From an uncultured Coriobacteriaceae bacterium (lineage in GTDB: Bacteria; Actinomycetota; Coriobacteriia; Coriobacteriales; Atopobiaceae), in the NCBI GenBank assembly GCA_947367165.1, contig CANBCO010000034.1:1-5627 (forward strand): a stretch of 5,627 nt of DNA. Reading direction: 5' to 3'. A program made the translations under genes and the position numbers. Shown here piece by piece: positions 1-5,627 of this stretch. The notes under the pieces are model-generated. The model was not told where the DNA came from. It did no database searches and saw only the letters and a list, made by a program, of their open reading frames with translations. How positions within the stretch are numbered: the stretch's first letter is position 1; each line of letters begins with the position of its first letter.

Positions 1-39
1 ATCGCCTGCTTTGTTCTCGAGCTAGGCGGATTTATCTAG
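1..39 (+). CDS. C-terminal end of an upstream gene (partial), possibly cdsA
   Basis: Reading from base 1 gives 12 codons (IACFVLELGGFI) followed by a TAG at 37-39, only two bases before the dxr start. The peptide is hydrophobic, as expected for the end of a membrane protein. In many Gram-positive bacteria the gene just before dxr is cdsA (phosphatidate cytidylyltransferase, a polytopic membrane enzyme), so that is the natural guess, but 12 residues cannot prove it. The other two forward frames are less likely: one stops at 23-25, and the other runs straight into dxr without a stop. The tight spacing suggests translational coupling to dxr. Confidence 0.35.
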   Translation: MACFVLELGGFI

Positions 40-41
40 CA

Positions 42-1187
42 ATGGCTCGCGACAAAATTCACATAGCCCTTCTCGGCGGAACGGGCTCCATAGGAGCGAG
101 TACGCTTTCTGTGATACAAAAGCACCCCGACCTCTTTGAGCTCACTGCCGTTTCTGCTCATACTAACACCGCACGCCTTCAAGAGATTGCACGCGAGTTT
201 CATCCTTCGCATGTCTGCCTAAGCGCTCCCGAGAAACCCGCCTCCTTCCCAGACGCAACCATGCACGCAGGGCAAAGTGGCCTTGTTGAACTCGCCACCT
301 TGCCAGAGATAGATATCGTTGTAGTAGCCGTAGTTGGCTTTGCGGCACTTCGCCCTGTTTTTGCCGCTGCGAAAGCTGGTAAACAGATAGCCTGTGCCAA
401 CAAAGAGGCTTTGGTATGTGCTGGCGACCTCATCATACCAGAGCTTTCTAGAAACCAGCTCATACCAGTAGACTCTGAGCACTCAGCAATTTTTCAATGT
501 TTAGAAGGCGAGCAACCAGCCGCTTTTAAACGTATTTGGCTCACGTGCTCGGGAGGTCCCTTTAGAACCTATGCCGCATGCGACCTTGCTAACGTTACAG
601 CTAAAGAAGCGCTTAAGCATCCTACCTGGCAGATGGGGGACAAAATCACTATAGACTCTGCCACGCTTATGAATAAAGGCCTTGAAGTAATAGAAGCGCA
701 TCATCTTTTTCAAGCTTCCTATGATGCTATCTCTGTCCTTATTCATCCAGAATCTCTCATACACTCCATGGTCGAGTTTCAAGACGGAAGCGTAAAAGCC
801 CAAGCTGGCCCTCCTGATATGCGAATTCCTATCCAGTATGCGCTCACATACCCTGCTCGCATACCGTCCCCGGTTGAGCCCCTAGACTTTTACAGCATTA
901 AAGATCTACATTTTTTGCCTCCAAATATGAATAATTTTCGCTGTTTAGAAATTGCCTACGATGCTGGACGCAGAGGAGGCACTGCACCCTGTATAATGAA
1001 TGCTGCAAACGAAGTGGCAAATAAAGCCTATCGAGATGGCCTGATTGGTTTTCTAACTGTTTCTACCGTAATTGAGAAGACGCTAAACGCGATACCAACA
1101 GAGACCATCACCTCGATAGAGCAGCTTGAAAAAGTAGATGAGACTAGCCGGGCGTACGCAACGCGTCTCATAAAGGAGCTTACATGA
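42..1187 (+). CDS. dxr: 1-deoxy-D-xylulose 5-phosphate reductoisomerase (Dxr/IspC)
   Basis: A cytosolic enzyme that rearranges and reduces 1-deoxy-D-xylulose 5-phosphate to 2-C-methyl-D-erythritol 4-phosphate with NADPH and a divalent metal. It is the first committed step of the MEP isoprenoid pathway and the target of fosmidomycin. The 381-residue length is normal for the family. Visible motifs are the N-terminal Rossmann loop GGTGSIG (residues 12-18), CANKEALV (118-125), the metal-binding PVDSEHSA (142-149, ligands D144 and E146), SGGPFR (170-175), the flexible-loop HPTW (193-196) and MNKGLEVIEA (210-219, third ligand E215). NAANEVAN (320-327) lies in the C-terminal part. The reading frame is open upstream to the window edge, but ATG at 42 is the only good start: it gives the usual N-terminus just before the Rossmann strand and has a weak Shine-Dalgarno (AGGCGGA, 24-30) before it. 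The stop overlaps the start of the next gene in ATGA. Nothing in the active site looks degraded. Confidence 0.98.
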   Translation: MARDKIHIALLGGTGSIGASTLSVIQKHPDLFELTAVSAHTNTARLQEIAREFHPSHVCLSAPEKPASFPDATMHAGQSGLVELATLPEIDIVVVAVVGFAALRPVFAAAKAGKQIACANKEALVCAGDLIIPELSRNQLIPVDSEHSAIFQCLEGEQPAAFKRIWLTCSGGPFRTYAACDLANVTAKEALKHPTWQMGDKITIDSATLMNKGLEVIEAHHLFQASYDAISVLIHPESLIHSMVEFQDGSVKAQAGPPDMRIPIQYALTYPARIPSPVEPLDFYSIKDLHFLPPNMNNFRCLEIAYDAGRRGGTAPCIMNAANEVANKAYRDGLIGFLTVSTVIEKTLNAIPTETITSIEQLEKVDETSRAYATRLIKELT

Positions 1188-2554
1188 GTAGTGTACTTCA
1201 CGTTATTTCCATTGTATTTTGGGGACTTCTCGTCCTTTCTGTGCTCGTATTTATCCACGAAGGCGGACACTTCTTAGCCGCTCGCGTTTTTGGAATACGT
1301 GTCAAAGAATTTTTCCTTGGTCTTCCCTGTAGATTTAAACTCCACCACGCTTCCAAAAAGACCGGAACCGATTACGGCGTAACGCCACTTTTGCTAGGCG
1401 GCTACACGCAGGTTTGCGGTATGGAAGAAGGTAGCGAAAAAGATTTAGCCCGCGTGTTAGCGTGTGTGCAAGAACACGGCGTGGTAAGCCATCAAACTAT
1501 TGCACAGGAGCTTTCGCTAGACGAAGACAACGTGTTAGAAGCCCTCGCCACATTAAACGATTGGGCGTCTATTGAAGAAGTTCCTTACAAAGAGCTTGAT
1601 GATGACGAGGAAGCCATTTTTTATAGAACCCTTGAACGAGACGCTCATCTGCTCACCAAGTATGATAAAGGCCACGATTTTTCCATGCCCGAGACAACGC
1701 CAGCTGGGGTTTCTCGGGTGCCAGATATGGACCCAGAAGCGTTTTTGGCATCCGAGAAAAAACACACCTACCTTTCTCGTGGCTTTTTTGGACGCTTTTT
1801 TATATTGGTAGCCGGTGCTTTTATTAACATCTTGTGCGGCTACTTCTTGCTGGTTTTTGTCTTAAGCGCGGTGGGAACTACTCAGATTATTGATACCAAC
1901 CAGATTGGTGCGGTAGAGGAGGGCTCGCTGGCTGACAAAGCAGGCATTCAGGCAGGAGATAAAATTCTTGATGTGGAAGGGACGCTTACTCCCACCTGGA
2001 CTGATGTTGCCACCCAACTGAACCTTGAACTTGCACAAGGTGACACGGTAACCGTGCTTTACCAGCATGACGGAGCCGGACGACTTGCACAAATTACCCC
2101 AGAAGAACCTGGAGAAAAGCTTGGCGTTTCTGCACAAACGCAAACGGTTCACCTAAACTTCTTTGACGCATGTAAGCAAGCTTGGAACTATATCGTGATG
2201 ACGGCGTCTTATATTTTGCAACTTTTCCAACCCGATAAAATCGCAAATGTAATCTCGCAATCTACGAGTGTTGTGGGCATCTCTGTTATGGCAAGCAGTG
2301 CTGCTGCAGCGGGTCTTGGCTCTATTCTCATACTTGTAGCTGCTGTTTCGCTTTCGCTTGGATTCATGAATCTTCTGCCTATTCCTCCGCTTGATGGTGG
2401 AAAAATTGTGATAGAGCTTATTCAAGCGATTATTAAAAGGCCGCTTTCAAAAAAACTGGTTTCGGTTCTTAACTACATTGGTATCTTGCTCTTTATAATC
2501 TTGTTTGTTGTTTTGTTGCGCCAAGATATTGTTCGCTTTATCTTGGGAGGATAA
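1184..2554 (+). CDS. rseP: RseP-family site-2 intramembrane metalloprotease (M50) with a large cytoplasmic insert
   Basis: A membrane zinc protease that cuts transmembrane substrates, in known relatives anti-sigma factors and signal-peptide remnants. Visible parts are: membrane segment 1 (about 6-24) running into the zinc motif HEGGH (25-29); the membrane-associated beta motif LLLGGYTQVCGM (69-80); an unusual insert (about 84-190); membrane segment 2 (about 203-230) beginning with AGAFIN (210-215), the counterpart of AGPxxN; one PDZ domain (about 240-325) with EEGSLADKAGIQAGDKIL; then membrane segments 3 and 4 (about 372-400 and 430-447). NLLPIPPLDGG (396-406) supplies the third zinc ligand, D404. 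At 456 residues it is comparable to E. coli RseP in length, yet it has one PDZ domain instead of two, the difference being made up by the insert. The first part of the insert (86-150) resembles a winged helix-turn-helix. The ATG at 1184 follows a strong AAAGGAG (1172-1178) and overlaps the dxr stop by 4 bases. The family is certain; the substrate is unknown. Confidence 0.95.
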   Translation: MSSVLHVISIVFWGLLVLSVLVFIHEGGHFLAARVFGIRVKEFFLGLPCRFKLHHASKKTGTDYGVTPLLLGGYTQVCGMEEGSEKDLARVLACVQEHGVVSHQTIAQELSLDEDNVLEALATLNDWASIEEVPYKELDDDEEAIFYRTLERDAHLLTKYDKGHDFSMPETTPAGVSRVPDMDPEAFLASEKKHTYLSRGFFGRFFILVAGAFINILCGYFLLVFVLSAVGTTQIIDTNQIGAVEEGSLADKAGIQAGDKILDVEGTLTPTWTDVATQLNLELAQGDTVTVLYQHDGAGRLAQITPEEPGEKLGVSAQTQTVHLNFFDACKQAWNYIVMTASYILQLFQPDKIANVISQSTSVVGISVMASSAAAAGLGSILILVAAVSLSLGFMNLLPIPPLDGGKIVIELIQAIIKRPLSKKLVSVLNYIGILLFIILFVVLLRQDIVRFILGG

Positions 2555-2565
2555 GCACGCTGGTG
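2545..2565 (+). promoter_or_regulatory. Ribosome binding site and GTG start of ispG
   Basis: GGGAGG at 2545-2550, inside the last codons of the protease gene, is the only Shine-Dalgarno-like sequence near the ispG start. The first usable codon after it in the ispG frame is GTG at 2563, giving a spacer of 12 bases, longer than the 4-5 bases seen before the protease gene, proS and the last partial gene. A CTG at 2560 in the same frame would be 9 bases away, but CTG starts are rare. No ATG is available before the conserved core. Confidence 0.6.
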
Positions 2566-3630
2566 GACGCAGTTTGCTCTCATAGAAGAAAGACCCGCGA
2601 GGTTATTGTAGGCTCTGTTGTAGTTGGGGGAGCTTCACCTGTCTCGATTCAGTCTATGACCACAACCGATACTCACGATGCTAAAAAAACCCTTGCACAA
2701 GCACAAGATTTGTTTTCAGCAGGAGCAGATATAGTAAGAGTGACCCTTCCAGATAAAGCTGCCCTTTCGGCTTTTTCAAAGATCGCTAACGAGGCAGCAG
2801 GCCCCATTGTGGCAGATATTCACTTTGATGCCTCACTTGCCCTCGCAGCACTTGAGTCACCTGCTGCAGCTATCAGGATTAATCCTGGAAACATTGGAGA
2901 TAACGATATTGTTGACGCCATCTTTGTAGCAGCAAAAAAGAGCAATAAAGCGGTTCGTATTGGCGTAAATGCAGGCTCGCTTGAGAAAGATATTGCAGAA
3001 GAACCAAATACCAGTCTTTCTCAAAAACTTGCTAAAAGTGCCAAGCGTTTTTCTTGCCGCGCAGAAGCTCTTGGCTTTACTAACTACGTAGTTTCAGCAA
3101 AAGTGCACAGCGTAAAAGAGACAATTTCTGCCAATAGAGAACTTGCTAAAACACTTCCAGAAGTTCCACTTCACTTAGGCGTAACCGAGGCGGGAGATGC
3201 CATCCAGGGAACGGTTAAAAATGCAGTGGCTCTTTCAACCCTTCTTAGAGAAGGCATAGGAGACACGCTTCGCATCTCGCTTACCGAAGACCCCTGTTTA
3301 GAGGTAGAAGCAGCGCGGGCACTCCTTGCTTCTTTAGAACTTCGCATGTTAGGGCCTGAGTTTATCACGTGTCCTACATGCGGCAGAACAAAAGTTGACC
3401 TCATAACACTTGCAAAAGAGGCGCGTGCGCGCTTTTCTCGGCTAAAAAAACCGCTTTCTATAGCTCTTATGGGGTGTGCGGTAAATGGGCCAGGTGAGGC
3501 AAAAGCAGCCGATATTGGAGTTGCTTTTGGAGACGGATACGCAGCTATTTTTCAAGCTGGGCGTATTGTTGAGCGCGTGCGAGCAGAAGAAGCACTCGAT
3601 GCACTAGAAAAACGAATTGATGCGATCTAA
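2563..3630 (+). CDS. ispG: 4-hydroxy-3-methylbut-2-enyl diphosphate synthase (IspG/GcpE)
   Basis: A cytosolic iron-sulfur enzyme that reductively opens 2-C-methyl-D-erythritol 2,4-cyclodiphosphate to give HMBPP, the next-to-last step of the MEP pathway, taking electrons from flavodoxin or ferredoxin. The protein has 355 residues, the usual size of the two-domain bacterial form without the plant-type middle domain. The N-terminal TIM-barrel part shows PVSIQSMTTTDTHD (26-39), GADIVRVTLPD (54-64), PIVADIHFD (81-89), INPGNIG (106-112), RIGVNAGSLE (132-141) and LGVTEAGD (205-212). The C-terminal cluster-binding part has CPTCGRTKVDL (270-280) and MGCAVNGPGEAKAADIG (303-319), giving cluster ligands C270, C273, C305 and E312. 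It starts with GTG, 8 bases after the protease stop. Its stop TAA is part of the proS ribosome binding site, so the two are probably co-translated. With dxr it brackets the protease, a common actinobacterial arrangement. Confidence 0.97.
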   Translation: MDAVCSHRRKTREVIVGSVVVGGASPVSIQSMTTTDTHDAKKTLAQAQDLFSAGADIVRVTLPDKAALSAFSKIANEAAGPIVADIHFDASLALAALESPAAAIRINPGNIGDNDIVDAIFVAAKKSNKAVRIGVNAGSLEKDIAEEPNTSLSQKLAKSAKRFSCRAEALGFTNYVVSAKVHSVKETISANRELAKTLPEVPLHLGVTEAGDAIQGTVKNAVALSTLLREGIGDTLRISLTEDPCLEVEAARALLASLELRMLGPEFITCPTCGRTKVDLITLAKEARARFSRLKKPLSIALMGCAVNGPGEAKAADIGVAFGDGYAAIFQAGRIVERVRAEEALDALEKRIDAI

Positions 3631-3639
3631 AGGAGAGCA

Positions 3640-5361
3640 ATGGCAGTCACCTATTTCAGTCACCTTTATGCACCTACATTAAAAGAAGTCCCTGCTGAGG
3701 CACAGATTCCCTCTCATCAGTTACTCTTGCGAGCGGGCTATGTAAGAAAGCTTGCAAGCGGCCTCTATTCCTATCTGCCGCTTGCTGTGAAAGTGCTTTC
3801 TCGTATAGAAGAGATTGTCCGAGAAGAGCTAAACCAGCGAGGTTGTCAAGAGGTTCTTCTGCCAATTTTAGGACCTTCGGAGCTTTGGGAGGAAAGTGGC
3901 AGATTTGGTCAGTACGGCCCTGAACTCATGAAGCTTAAAGACCGGCACGAGCGCACGTTTGTGCTAGGTCCTACCCACGAAGAAATCATGTGTAACCTGG
4001 TCAAAGGTGAGGTAAACTCCTACAAGCAATTGCCGCTAAATTTGTACCAAATATCAGACAAGTTTAGAGATGAGTTGCGTCCGCGCTTTGGTCTTATGCG
4101 TGGTCGCGAGTTTATTATGAAAGACGGCTACTCTTTTGATGCTGATGTGCAAGGGATGGAAGAAAGCTATCAACAGATGTTTTTAGCCTACCGGGCACTT
4201 TTTGAAACCATGGGATTAAAAACGCTTCCTGTAGCAGCAGACTCAGGGCAGATTGGCGGGTCTACCTCTGTTGAATTTATGGCTCTTGCAGAAGAGGGTG
4301 AGGCAGAAGTGCTGTATTGCGACTGTGGGTTTGCTGCAGACGTGGAAGCTGCAACAGCTGCTGTAACCTTTGAGTACACACCGCAACATACAGATGCCTA
4401 TGTAAAAGTGAGCACGCCTTCTGCTACTTCCATCTCAGAAGTAGCAAAAACACTGTCAGTGCTTGAAAAACATGTGGTAAAAGCAGTTGCTTTAGAAACA
4501 GAACAAGAAGGCTCGGTAGTGTTGTTTGTCCCAGGAGACCACGAAGTAAATGAGATTAAGCTCACCGCTCGCTTTGGCGAGTGGCACTTTATGAGCAAAG
4601 AAGAGCTTATACAAGCAGGTCTTATTGAAGGCTTTATTGGTCCTGTAGAGCTAAGCAAAGCGGTAACAGCTTATAAAGACGTCTCCCTTTGCCAGCGCAC
4701 GTATTGGATTTGTGGTGCTAATGAAGTGGATGCTCATCTTCTTGATGCAAAAGAAGGACGTGACTTTGAGCCCCTTGCTACAGTTGATGTAGTTGCCGCT
4801 CAAGCTGGAGACCTTTGCCCAGAATGCCATAAAGCTCTTATAGCCGCGAGGGGAATAGAGGTGGGTCAAGTTTTTCAGCTTGGCGATAAGTACTCAAAGC
4901 CTATGGAAGCCACCTACCTTGACGAAGAACAAAAATCGCACTACTTTCAAATGGGCTGTTATGGAATTGGCATTTCTCGGACGCTTCAAGCTCTCGTTGC
5001 AGAATCCCACGACGAGGCAGGAATTATCTGGCCGCTTCCTGTGGCACCATTTGCCGTTCACATTGTGCTTTTAGATCCAAAAGATCCTGACATTGTGACG
5101 TATGTAGAAGAGCTTTCGCAACAAATAAGCGAGCAAGGCTACGACGTCCTTATTGATGACCGAAGTAGCCGTCCGGGTCCAAAGTTTAAAGATGCCGAAC
5201 TTCTCGGCATGCCGGTTATTGTTTCAATAGGTGCTCGTAGCTTTAAAGAAGGCGTCCTCGACCTTCAGCTTAGAAAAGACCTCATCAAAGAAAAAGTTGA
5301 GCTTAATCAGGCGTTCTTTACAATTTTAGAAAAGCTTCAAAGTTTAGCTTCTTCAAAATGA
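3640..5361 (+). CDS. proS: Prolyl-tRNA synthetase, bacterial type (ProRS)
   Basis: A cytosolic class II aminoacyl-tRNA synthetase that charges tRNA-Pro with proline. At 573 residues it has the length of the bacterial form carrying an editing domain that removes mischarged alanine. In order: motif 1 region (about 41-76, ending EVLLPIL), PTHEE loop (111-115), motif 2 (FRDELRPRFGLMRGREF, 142-158), the inserted editing domain (about 225-400, with HVVKAVAL at 278-285 and GDHEVNEIKL at 299-308), motif 3 (QMGCYGIGISRTLQAL, 437-452) and the C-terminal anticodon-binding domain (about 468-570, with DDRSSRPGPKFKDAELLGMP at 506-525). Cysteines flank the editing domain: CDC at 227-229 and CPEC at 393-396, a possible zinc-ribbon remnant. 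ATG at 3640 has AAAGGAG (3629-3635) 4 bases before it, built partly from the ispG stop codon. It lies 9 bases after ispG and probably belongs to the same transcript. Confidence 0.98.
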   Translation: MAVTYFSHLYAPTLKEVPAEAQIPSHQLLLRAGYVRKLASGLYSYLPLAVKVLSRIEEIVREELNQRGCQEVLLPILGPSELWEESGRFGQYGPELMKLKDRHERTFVLGPTHEEIMCNLVKGEVNSYKQLPLNLYQISDKFRDELRPRFGLMRGREFIMKDGYSFDADVQGMEESYQQMFLAYRALFETMGLKTLPVAADSGQIGGSTSVEFMALAEEGEAEVLYCDCGFAADVEAATAAVTFEYTPQHTDAYVKVSTPSATSISEVAKTLSVLEKHVVKAVALETEQEGSVVLFVPGDHEVNEIKLTARFGEWHFMSKEELIQAGLIEGFIGPVELSKAVTAYKDVSLCQRTYWICGANEVDAHLLDAKEGRDFEPLATVDVVAAQAGDLCPECHKALIAARGIEVGQVFQLGDKYSKPMEATYLDEEQKSHYFQMGCYGIGISRTLQALVAESHDEAGIIWPLPVAPFAVHIVLLDPKDPDIVTYVEELSQQISEQGYDVLIDDRSSRPGPKFKDAELLGMPVIVSIGARSFKEGVLDLQLRKDLIKEKVELNQAFFTILEKLQSLASSK

Positions 5362-5390
5362 GGTATAAACTGAACGTAGAACACACGAGG

Positions 5391-5396
5391 AAGGAG
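5391..5396 (+). promoter_or_regulatory. Shine-Dalgarno of the last partial gene
   Basis: AAGGAG lies 4 bases before the ATG at 5401, preceded by a second purine-rich GAGG. This strong site is the main reason to accept the short reading frame after it as a real gene start, because its protein is not recognisable. Confidence 0.7.
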
Positions 5397-5400
5397 AATC

Positions 5401-5531
5401 ATGTCCGAGAAACCCACCCAAGAAACGTGTGAAGAAAAACGTGATTTAGACGATTTTAGAGAGAAGATGGACCAAGACTTAGACCCTGGCGACATGTTTT
5501 CAAAAGAACCTTTTGAACCTGTGACTCCCTC
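5401..5531 (+). CDS. N-terminus of an unrecognised acidic protein (partial, cut by adapter)
   Basis: An ATG with a strong ribosome binding site opens 43 complete genomic codons before the sequence changes into sequencing adapter at 5532. The peptide (MSEKPTQETCEEKRDLDD..., ending ...FEPVTP) is hydrophilic and strongly acidic: 14 Asp/Glu against 6 Lys/Arg, with no signal peptide or membrane segment in the visible part. It is probably a disordered N-terminal tail. It starts 39 bases after proS on the same strand, with no terminator between, so it may belong to the same operon. I do not recognise the family. It does not resemble the start of polC, which follows proS in some Firmicutes. The apparent continuation to a TGA at 5596-5598 (65 residues) is false, since those codons are adapter sequence. 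Real protein length and function cannot be determined here. Confidence 0.6.
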
Positions 5532-5565
5532 CTGTCTCTTATACACATCTCCGAGCCCACGAGAC
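5532..5565. other. Nextera (Tn5) transposase adapter, i7/read 2 side - sequencing artefact
   Basis: Bases 5532-5550 are CTGTCTCTTATACACATCT, the 19-base Tn5 mosaic end as read through in Illumina Nextera libraries. Bases 5551-5565 are CCGAGCCCACGAGAC, the standard adapter continuation on the i7 side. Both match the kit sequences exactly as I remember them. This is read-through from a short library fragment left untrimmed at the contig end, not a transposon in the genome. Confidence 0.98.
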
Positions 5566-5597
5566 GTAGAGGAATCTCGTTTTCCGTCTTCGGCTTG
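5566..5597. other. i7 index and P7 flow-cell sequence - sequencing artefact
   Basis: The 8 bases GTAGAGGA (5566-5573) stand where the i7 sample index belongs, and from memory match Nextera index N712. Bases 5574-5597 align to the 24-base P7 flow-cell sequence with three substitutions: ATG read as TTT (two changes) at 5581-5583, and T read as G at 5592. Such errors are expected near the end of a low-quality read. It supports that one or very few raw reads formed the contig tip. Confidence 0.95.
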
Positions 5598-5627
5598 AAA
5601 ATGGGGGGGGGGGGGGGGGGGGGGGGG
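5598..5627. other. Post-adapter A run and 25-base poly-G tail - sequencing artefact
   Basis: After the P7 sequence come AAAA, a T, and then 25 consecutive G (5603-5627) to the end of the window. Two-colour Illumina instruments call G when there is no signal, so a read running past the end of its template gives exactly this tail. It has no biological meaning. Confidence 0.97.

Noticed and set aside
200..803. Antisense reading frames of 60-100 codons inside dxr
   Set aside because: They lack plausible ribosome binding sites and known motifs, and overlap a fully conserved enzyme. Similar antisense frames inside the protease, ispG and proS genes were rejected for the same reason.
3421..3437. GCGCGTGCGCGC followed by TTTTCT, resembling a small terminator
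   Set aside because: It is inside ispG coding for ARARFS. The stem is very short and transcription must continue for the conserved C305/E312 segment.
5192..5210. Perfect 7-base inverted repeat (ATGCCGA / TCGGCAT) with a 5-base loop, a possible hairpin or terminator
   Set aside because: It lies within the conserved anticodon-binding part of proS (coding DAELLGM), has no T run after it and is more than 100 bases before the stop.
5362..5400. TATAAA-like box after proS as a promoter for the last gene
   Set aside because: I find no convincing -35 element at 16-18 bases upstream, and a single AT-rich hexamer is expected by chance here.
5532..5550. A Tn5 mosaic end, hence a possible transposon edge
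   Set aside because: It is followed immediately by Illumina adapter, index and P7 sequence, so it comes from library preparation and not from a genomic Tn5 or IS50 element.
5603..5627. Run of 25 G as a possible G-quadruplex or phase-variable tract
   Set aside because: It follows the P7 adapter sequence and is the no-signal tail of a two-colour Illumina read.

Overview
The window is a stretch of bacterial chromosome whose last ~96 bases are not biological. Four complete genes lie head to tail on the + strand and look like one transcription unit: dxr (ispC), an RseP-type site-2 intramembrane protease, ispG (gcpE) and proS. They are bracketed by two fragments: the last 12 codons of an upstream reading frame at the left edge, and the first 43 codons of an unrecognised acidic protein at the right. 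Gaps between the complete genes are tiny: a 4-base ATGA overlap, then 8 and 9 bases. The gap before the last fragment is 39 bases. I see no terminator, tRNA, rRNA, CRISPR array or mobile element.

The order dxr - site-2 protease - ispG is a well-known arrangement in actinobacteria, and the longer run cdsA-dxr-rseP-(ispG)-proS occurs in many Gram-positive lineages. GC content is about 45-50% (a few lines counted by hand), which is low for an actinobacterium. The protease carries a large extra cytoplasmic segment. Together these suggest a Coriobacteriia member, perhaps of the Atopobiaceae (Atopobium/Lancefieldella/Olsenella group). This placement is inference, without any database comparison.

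Dxr commits deoxyxylulose phosphate to the MEP isoprenoid pathway, and IspG catalyses the next-to-last step using a 4Fe-4S cluster. Their product feeds the undecaprenyl carriers used in envelope synthesis, which fits the presence of an envelope-stress-type intramembrane protease between them. ProS is a housekeeping prolyl-tRNA synthetase that often travels with this cluster.

Two things stand out. First, the site-2 protease has roughly 90-110 extra residues between its conserved membrane-proximal beta motif and its second membrane segment, and the first part reads like a winged helix-turn-helix domain. Second, from base 5532 to the end the sequence is an Illumina Nextera read-through: mosaic end, i7-side adapter, 8-base index, a P7 sequence with three mismatches, then a short A run and 25 G. 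Anything annotated across base 5532 is therefore chimeric, and the true end of genomic sequence is base 5531.
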